From assembly GCF_025143365.1 (NCBI RefSeq), contig NZ_JALXPE010000074.1, positions 1-17,170 on the forward strand: a stretch of DNA of 17,170 bases. Reading direction: 5' to 3'. Positions within the stretch are counted from its first letter, which is position 1. Every line of letters starts with the position of its first letter. The stretch is from Microbacterium sp. p3-SID336 (lineage in GTDB: Bacteria; Actinomycetota; Actinomycetes; Actinomycetales; Microbacteriaceae). The position numbers were made by a program, and so were the translations under genes. The notes below the pieces were generated by a model, which saw only the letters and a program-made list of their open reading frames with translations, ran no database searches and was not told the DNA's origin. Below, in pieces: positions 12,837 through 17,170 of the stretch.

Positions 12837-12925
12837 GCGCAGGAGGCGCAGGAACGCAGAGGGGGGCGGTGCAGGAGGCGCAGGAGGCGCAAGAACGCAA
12901 AAGGGGGAGCGGCGCAGGAGGCGCA
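12837..12925. repeat. G-rich imperfect direct repeat
   Basis: GCGCAGGAGGCGC occurs at 12837, 12878 and 12912. The linkers are related (AACGCAGAGGGGGG and AACGCAAAAGGGGG). The plus strand is almost all G, A and C here, so the minus strand, which is the transcribed sense for both flanking genes, is C/T-rich. It fills most of the 257-base gap between the SDR stop (12966) and the leader ORF (12708). I see no gene in that gap. Confidence 0.6.
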
Positions 12926-12965
12926 GCGGGTCGGGAGTGGGGAAGCGGGACCGGGAGTCGCGCGG

Positions 12966-14000
12966 TCACCGCGCAGAGGTGCGGAGCCAGGGTGCGAGGG
13001 CCGCGAGGAGGAGCACGGCGAAGCCCGCGCGCCGCCATCCGGGGTGCACGCGCAGCCACGTGGTGACGCTGCCCCTGCCGCGATGCGGGAGTCCGCCGCG
13101 CTGCTCGAGGTCGTGCAGAGGCCCCGCCAGGTTTCCGACCTGCGGCGGAGCGGCCTCCGCGGTGTGCATCAAGGCGGGGCCGAACCGGCCGAGCGCCGCG
13201 TCGAGCCCCCGCGGCACCACCCGCTGCACGACGGAGAGCAGCAGTGCGCCACCGCCCACCGGTATCGTCCGCGCAGGGTGCACGGCCGCGTACACGATCG
13301 CATCCGCCACAGCACCCGCGTGGTAGTGCGGCCGCGGTCCGCTCGGGCGGTGCTGCAGGCGACTGCGGGCATGGCGGTAGATCGGCGTGTCGATCACCGC
13401 GGGCCGGATCACGGTGACGGAGACCCCCGCCCGCTCGGCTTTCAGCTCGCGCCGCAGTGCGTCCATGGTGCCGTCGAGGGCGTGTTTCGAGGCGGCGTAG
13501 GCGCCGTGCAGCGGCATCGCGACCACGGCCTCCGCCGAGCTCACGCACACGATGCCGCCGTGCGCCCGGCGCAGCAGCGGCAGCGCGGCCTGGATGCCGT
13601 TCAGCTGCCCCACCACGTTGACGTCGAGGATCCGTCGGAACTCCTCCGGTGTGGTGTCGGCGAGGGCGGAGTACAGCAGCACCCCGGCGTTGCCGACCCA
13701 GGTGTCGATGCGCCCGAACCAGTGCTCGATCTGGTCCACCGCCGCCTGTACGGCCTCCGCGTCGGTGACGTCGCACACGATCCCCCGCGCGACTCCACCC
13801 GCAGCGATGATGCCCTCCACCGTCTCGGTCAGGGCCGCCTCGCCGCGGGCGAGCAGCACCACCGAGGCGCCGGCACGGGCGAAGCGCCGCGCGGTCTCCC
13901 TGCCGATGCCGCGCGAGCCGCCGGTGACGACGACCACCTGCGCGCGGAGGGGCGGCCGCGACACCCGGCCGCGCCGCCCCTCGATCACGGTGGTGTGCAC
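12966..14000 (-). CDS. Short-chain dehydrogenase/reductase with C-terminal membrane segment
   Basis: A 344-residue NAD(P)-dependent oxidoreductase. The Rossmann glycine motif is TGGSRGIG (residues 26-33), VGNAG (102-106) stands in the place of NNAG, the catalytic serine is in VSSAEAV (about 154-155), and YAASK gives Y168 and K172. After residue about 250 there is an extension that ends in a hydrophobic run, AGFAVLLLAALAPWL, followed by basic residues, so the enzyme is probably held at the membrane by its C-terminus. The GTG at 14000 has AAGGAG eight bases upstream, located inside the last codons of the Mn-catalase gene; an alternative GTG at 14009 is too close to that site. Co-transcription and coupling with the catalase are likely. 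Substrate unknown. Confidence 0.88.
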   Translation of the reverse strand: MHTTVIEGRRGRVSRPPLRAQVVVVTGGSRGIGRETARRFARAGASVVLLARGEAALTETVEGIIAAGGVARGIVCDVTDAEAVQAAVDQIEHWFGRIDTWVGNAGVLLYSALADTTPEEFRRILDVNVVGQLNGIQAALPLLRRAHGGIVCVSSAEAVVAMPLHGAYAASKHALDGTMDALRRELKAERAGVSVTVIRPAVIDTPIYRHARSRLQHRPSGPRPHYHAGAVADAIVYAAVHPARTIPVGGGALLLSVVQRVVPRGLDAALGRFGPALMHTAEAAPPQVGNLAGPLHDLEQRGGLPHRGRGSVTTWLRVHPGWRRAGFAVLLLAALAPWLRTSAR

Positions 14001-14005
14001 CGGCG

Positions 14006-14887
14006 TCACTCCTTGTTCAGCGCGTCCTGCGCGGCCCCGGCGACCTTCTCCACGAGGTTCGGAAGCTCCGTGGTGCCGTAGAAGCGTGCGTCGGGGTGAG
14101 TCGGCGGCGGCATCTCCGCCGTCGTCGTGGGGCCCTCGTGGTAGCTGAACTCGCCATGTCCGTCCGGGGTGGGACCGGACGCCCAGGTGCCCTCGGCGGC
14201 TGCGGGACCGTCGCTGAAGTTCAGGTACTGGTAGGACACGTCGCGGTGCTCCTTCGACAGCGGGAAGTTGCTCGGCACCGGCAGCGTCTCCGCTCCTTCG
14301 GCCTTGAGCTCCTCCGCGGCGGCGAGCCACTGGTTCTGGTGCATCGTGTCGCGGGCCAGCAGGAAGCTCAGCAGGTCGCGCACCCCGTGGTCATCGGTCA
14401 TGTGGTACAGCCGGGCCACCTGCACCCTGCCCTGCATCTCGGCGTTCGCATTGGCCATGAAGTCGGCCAGCAGGTTGCCGCTCGCGGTGATGTACGAGCC
14501 CTGCCACGGGTTGCCGTTGCTGTCCACCGGCCGCGCTCCGGCGCCGGCGACGATGCCCTGCTGCACATCCGTCCCGCCGACGATGGCGGCCACGGTGGGG
14601 TCGTCCTGCACCGCGTCCTCCGTGATGCCGAGGGGCGACTTCTCCAGCAGCTGCGCGATCATGACCGCGAGCATCTCGACGTGACCCATCTCCTCCGCCC
14701 CGATGCCGAACACCAGGTCCCGGTACTTGCCGGGGATGTGCATGTTCCAGGCCTGGAACTGGTACTGCAGGGCGACGGTGATCTCTCCGTACTGCCCGCC
14801 GAGGACCTCCTGGAGTTTTCGCGCATAGACCGCGTCCGGAGCCTCCGGGGTTGCGGAGAACTGCAGCTCCTGTCGGTGGAAGAACAT
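14006..14887 (-). CDS. Manganese (non-haem) catalase
   Basis: It converts hydrogen peroxide to water and oxygen with a dimanganese centre in a ferritin-like four-helix bundle. The 293-residue product carries all ligand positions: E35 (YGEITVALQYQ), E66 and H69 (AEEMGHVEM), E150 (NANAEMQGR) and H183 (RDTMHQNQW), close to the numbering known for the family. The N-terminal MFFHRQELQF and a Pro-rich C-terminal region with SKEHRDVSYQYLNFSDG and FSYHEGP are also typical. The ATG at 14887 is supported by GAGAGG eight bases upstream; an in-frame ATG at 14938 would add 17 residues. It is the first gene of an operon with the SDR. That pairing suggests a stress-related unit. Divergent from the M20 dipeptidase gene. 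Confidence 0.95.
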   Translation of the reverse strand: MFFHRQELQFSATPEAPDAVYARKLQEVLGGQYGEITVALQYQFQAWNMHIPGKYRDLVFGIGAEEMGHVEMLAVMIAQLLEKSPLGITEDAVQDDPTVAAIVGGTDVQQGIVAGAGARPVDSNGNPWQGSYITASGNLLADFMANANAEMQGRVQVARLYHMTDDHGVRDLLSFLLARDTMHQNQWLAAAEELKAEGAETLPVPSNFPLSKEHRDVSYQYLNFSDGPAAAEGTWASGPTPDGHGEFSYHEGPTTTAEMPPPTHPDARFYGTTELPNLVEKVAGAAQDALNKE

Positions 14888-14967
14888 GTTCGGCACCTCT
14901 CTCTTCTGGGGATTCCGCTTCGGGGATGAGTTGGCCATGCAACGCCCGCGTCGCGGATCCGCTGAGG

Positions 14968-14981
14968 GCCTTTCCAAAGGC
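14968..14981. promoter_or_regulatory. Palindrome in the Mn-catalase leader
   Basis: GCCTTT, two bases CC, then AAAGGC form a perfect 6-2-6 inverted repeat about 80 bases upstream of the catalase ATG. It lies between the candidate promoter and the coding region, so it is placed to act as an operator. No regulator is identified. Confidence 0.4.
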
Positions 14982-15032
14982 TCGAGCGCCTGGGACAATC
15001 GCGTGCCGACGTCCGAGGGACCCGGGCCCGGT

Positions 15033-15062
15033 GCGATAGCGGCTGCCCCGTCGGCGCGTCAA
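15033..15062 (-). promoter_or_regulatory. Candidate Mn-catalase promoter
   Basis: Reading the minus strand, TTGACG (15062 to 15057) is followed by 18 bases and TATCGC (15038 to 15033). This is the best -35/-10 pair seen in the window and would give a leader of about 140 bases for the Mn-catalase mRNA. The match is plausible, not proven. Confidence 0.4.
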
Positions 15063-15102
15063 GCCCTGGCTCCTCGGGCACGCGTCCGGCCAGGCTGGTC
15101 GC

Positions 15103-16494
15103 ATGAACGCGGAGCATCACGAGGGCGCCGATCCGATCGGCGACTTCCTGCGCGCGCACCTCGACGAGATGGTCGAGCGGCTCTCGGCGTGGGTTGCGAT
15201 CCCCTCGGTCTCCGCGGACCCGGAGCGGCGCATCGAGCTCGCCCGCTCGGCGCACTGGGTCGCGGGAGAGCTTCGGGACGCCGGGCTCGCCACCACGCTG
15301 CTGCCGGCCGGAGACTCGATCACCGTGTTCGCCGAGAGGGAGCACGACCCGGGGGCGCCGACCGTGCTCGTGTACAGCCACCACGACGTGCGAGCCGCGA
15401 AGCCGGAGGAGTGGAGCGAGACGGCGCCGTTCACGCCTGTGCGCCGCGACGGACGGCTGTACGGCAGAGGTGCCTCAGACGCGAAGGGACAGGTGCTGGC
15501 GCACGTGTGGGCGCTCCGTGCCGCGGAAGCCGTGCACGGCGCCCCCGGGGTGAACCTCAAGCTGCTGATCGACGGTGAGGAGGAGATCGGCTCCCCGCAC
15601 CTGCGGCAGCTGCTGGAGGCCGACCCCGAGCGCTTCGCGTGCGACCTCGTCGTGTTCTCCGACACGATCCAGTGGCAGGTGGACAGCCCGGCCCCCGTGA
15701 CCTCGATGCGCGGCACGGTGACGGCGACGCTCACGGTGGAAGGGCCGGCGCGCGATGTGCACAGCGGTGCGGCCTCGGGTGTCACGCTCAACCCGGCCCT
15801 CGTCCTGGCGCAGGTGCTCGCACGGCTGCACGACGACGGCGGGCGCATCGCCGTGCCCGGGTTCTACGACGACGTGGCCCCGACCACGTCCGCGCGCGCC
15901 GCAGAACTGGAGGCGCTGCCCTTCACGGAGGACGACTGGGTCACGCGCACCGATACCCGCGCGATCGTCGGCGAGCAGGGGTTCACGCCGAAGGAGCGCC
16001 TGTGGACGCGCCCGGCGATCGAGGTGATCTCGCTGCTCGCCGGCGACCCGGAGGGCCTCGAGCGGTCGGTGATCCCGCGGGAGGCCACCGCGTCGCTGAG
16101 CGTGCGGACGGTGCCCGACCAGCGGATCCCGGATGTGGCGGATCTCCTGCGCTCCTTCGTCGCCTCCGTGATGCCGCCGGAGGCCCGCTACACGTTCGAG
16201 GTCGACGAGGACATCGCGCAGGAGCCGTACGTCTCGCCGTCCGGCGACGTGCTCGACGCGCTGGAACGCGCGCTCGCCCGAGGCTACGGTCTGCCGGTGC
16301 AGGGCCGCATGGGCAACGCCGGCGGAGGGCCCGCCGAGTGGCTCTCCGCACGGCTCGGCGCCCCCGTCTTCTTCCTCGGCACCGGTCTGCCCGAGGACCA
16401 CTGGCACGCGAGCGACGAGAGCATCGATCTCCGCATGCTCGTGCGGGGCGCGGCGACCCTCGGCCACCTGTGGCAGGAATTGGCCGGCCGCTGA
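15103..16494 (+). CDS. M20 family metallopeptidase (dipeptidase)
   Basis: A 463-residue cytosolic zinc peptidase of the ArgE/DapE/CPG2 clan, of the type usually annotated as dipeptidase. The ligands and catalytic residues are visible: H94 and D95 region (YSHHDV), bridging D126 (GRGASDAKG), catalytic E159/E160 (IDGEEEIGS), D187 (VFSDT) and a C-terminal His in DHWHASDES. The dimerisation (lid) domain is inserted at about residues 200-330, with the H of ARDVHSG. The substrate is probably a dipeptide; this is inferred from the family. The ATG at 15103 follows a CAGGCT box by six bases and no ribosome binding site is seen, so a leaderless start is possible but weaker than for glpX. Confidence 0.9.
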   Translation: MNAEHHEGADPIGDFLRAHLDEMVERLSAWVAIPSVSADPERRIELARSAHWVAGELRDAGLATTLLPAGDSITVFAEREHDPGAPTVLVYSHHDVRAAKPEEWSETAPFTPVRRDGRLYGRGASDAKGQVLAHVWALRAAEAVHGAPGVNLKLLIDGEEEIGSPHLRQLLEADPERFACDLVVFSDTIQWQVDSPAPVTSMRGTVTATLTVEGPARDVHSGAASGVTLNPALVLAQVLARLHDDGGRIAVPGFYDDVAPTTSARAAELEALPFTEDDWVTRTDTRAIVGEQGFTPKERLWTRPAIEVISLLAGDPEGLERSVIPREATASLSVRTVPDQRIPDVADLLRSFVASVMPPEARYTFEVDEDIAQEPYVSPSGDVLDALERALARGYGLPVQGRMGNAGGGPAEWLSARLGAPVFFLGTGLPEDHWHASDESIDLRMLVRGAATLGHLWQELAGR

Positions 16495-16496
16495 AG

Positions 16497-16541
16497 ATTC
16501 CGCCGGGGGCCGTGAGGAGGAGGAGCGGTTCCCGGCGGGAT
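16497..16541 (+). terminator. Long-stem hairpin after the M20 peptidase gene
   Basis: ATTCCGCCGGG (16497-16507) pairs with CCCGGCGGGAT (16531-16541) across a 23-base loop: 11 pairs, one of them G-T. It starts two bases after the stop codon. There is no T-tract, as is common in high-GC actinobacteria. It probably ends the peptidase transcript. Confidence 0.5.
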
Positions 16542-16639
16542 ACCCTGGACGGAGGCGGCATCGGCCGCGGCGCGGACACCGGAGCCGGCGCGGTCTCCGC
16601 CTGCGACCTGACCACTAAGGCACGAGGAGACCGACGCCG

Positions 16640-17170
16640 ATGACCGAGACCCAGATCTTCGAGCCCGACGGCCGCGCCATCCCCTTCGTGGACGAGGGTG
16701 ACGGTCCCGTCAAGCTGGTCCTCATCCAGGAGCGGGACCTCGCAGCGGACGTGCTGGGGGTGGTCGGCCACTACCTCGCCGAGGAGGCCGGGTTCCACGT
16801 GCTCCGCATCGGGCACAGGACGGACGGCGCCGAGGTGTCGGTGGACGACCGGGTCGCGGACGCGCTCGCCGTCATCGAGCAGGCCGGTCTGGGCGACACC
16901 TGGATCGGCGGGCACGGCTTCGGCGGCACGGTCGCCAGGGCCTTCGCGCTCGCCCACCCTGACCGCGTGAACGGCTTGGCGCTGCTCGGCGTCGAAGACG
17001 TGGACACCCCGCTCGCTCCGGTCATCCCCGTGCTGCTCATCCAGGGCACGGCCGACGTCGACACGCCGCCTGCGAACGGCGAGCGGCTGCAGGCCACCGC
17101 CCCCGAGCGCGCGAGCATCAAGACCATCGACGGGGGAGACCACCTGTTCCCCATGACGCACCCGATCGAG
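16640..17170 (+). CDS. Alpha/beta hydrolase fold protein lacking the nucleophile serine (3' end cut)
   Basis: The first 177 residues are present and the frame runs off the right edge. The fold is recognisable: strand VKLVLIQ, helix, strand HVLRIGHR, nucleophile elbow IGGHGFGGTVARAFALAHPDRV (about 89-110), strand VIPVLLIQGTADVDTP with the acid D139, and the histidine in GGDHLFPMTHP (H168). In active members the elbow reads G-H-S-x-G; here the central position is glycine (G93). The protein may therefore be inactive as a hydrolase, or the nucleophile lies elsewhere. The ATG at 16640 has a GAGGAGA ribosome binding site upstream (16624-16630). It is a separate unit from the peptidase gene, with the hairpin at 16497-16541 between them. 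Confidence 0.8.
   Translation, partial: MTETQIFEPDGRAIPFVDEGDGPVKLVLIQERDLAADVLGVVGHYLAEEAGFHVLRIGHRTDGAEVSVDDRVADALAVIEQAGLGDTWIGGHGFGGTVARAFALAHPDRVNGLALLGVEDVDTPLAPVIPVLLIQGTADVDTPPANGERLQATAPERASIKTIDGGDHLFPMTHPIE

Noticed and set aside
12632..12892. N-terminal extension of GH65 up to an ATG at 12892
   Set aside because: The extra residues come from the G-rich repeat and look random; the conserved part starts at GTG 12631.
1..17170. tRNA or rRNA genes and insertion sequences
   Set aside because: No cloverleaf-like stretch, conserved rRNA segment, transposase-like protein or terminal inverted repeats were seen on reading both strands.

Overview
The window looks like chromosomal DNA from a high-GC actinobacterium. 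The protein style, the housekeeping gene set and the many GTG starts suggest Microbacteriaceae, possibly Microbacterium; that placement is inference, since no rRNA or tRNA is present. The left part carries a divergent pair of fructose-1,6-bisphosphate enzymes: fbaA (class II aldolase, minus strand, cut by the window edge) and glpX (class II bisphosphatase, plus strand). A small single-pass membrane protein follows, then a gene-free stretch with two unrelated tandem repeat blocks. On the minus strand come rmuC and a DEDDh 3'-5' exonuclease, in likely operon order exonuclease then rmuC. A class I methyltransferase is divergent to them, and ychF follows.

The most unusual region is about 6.66-8.95 kb, directly downstream of ychF. 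The last part of the ychF coding sequence (the conserved C-terminal tail, about FRFNN then stop) occurs three more times, at about 7.57, 8.03 and 8.54 kb. A single accessory gene lies between each pair of successive copies, and a fourth gene follows the last copy. The resident ychF has itself lost the usual ending and reads into a different tail that overlaps the start of the first accessory gene. That gene (6720-7559) looks like a winged-helix plus PD-(D/E)XK nuclease-like protein with lower GC than its neighbours. The next three encode small soluble proteins: one unknown acidic protein, one DUF4279-like protein whose C-terminus is an in-frame YchF tail, and one short unknown protein. I read this as serial insertion of single-gene cassettes at the ychF 3' end, each leaving a remnant tail. 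No integrase is visible in the window.

To the right lie a class IV (PLP) aminotransferase and a divergent MerR regulator sharing a very short control region with a perfect palindrome. A GH65 glycosidase/phosphorylase on the minus strand follows, preceded by a 26-codon leader ORF. Next come a Mn-catalase and a membrane-anchored SDR in one minus-strand operon (oxidative or general stress type), a divergent M20 dipeptidase, and a truncated alpha/beta hydrolase whose nucleophile serine is replaced by glycine.

Several plus- and minus-strand genes share a TA-N3-T box 6-8 nt before the start codon, which suggests leaderless transcripts. No tRNA, rRNA, CRISPR array, transposase or integrase was found. 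No stretch longer than 300 bases lacks a gene.
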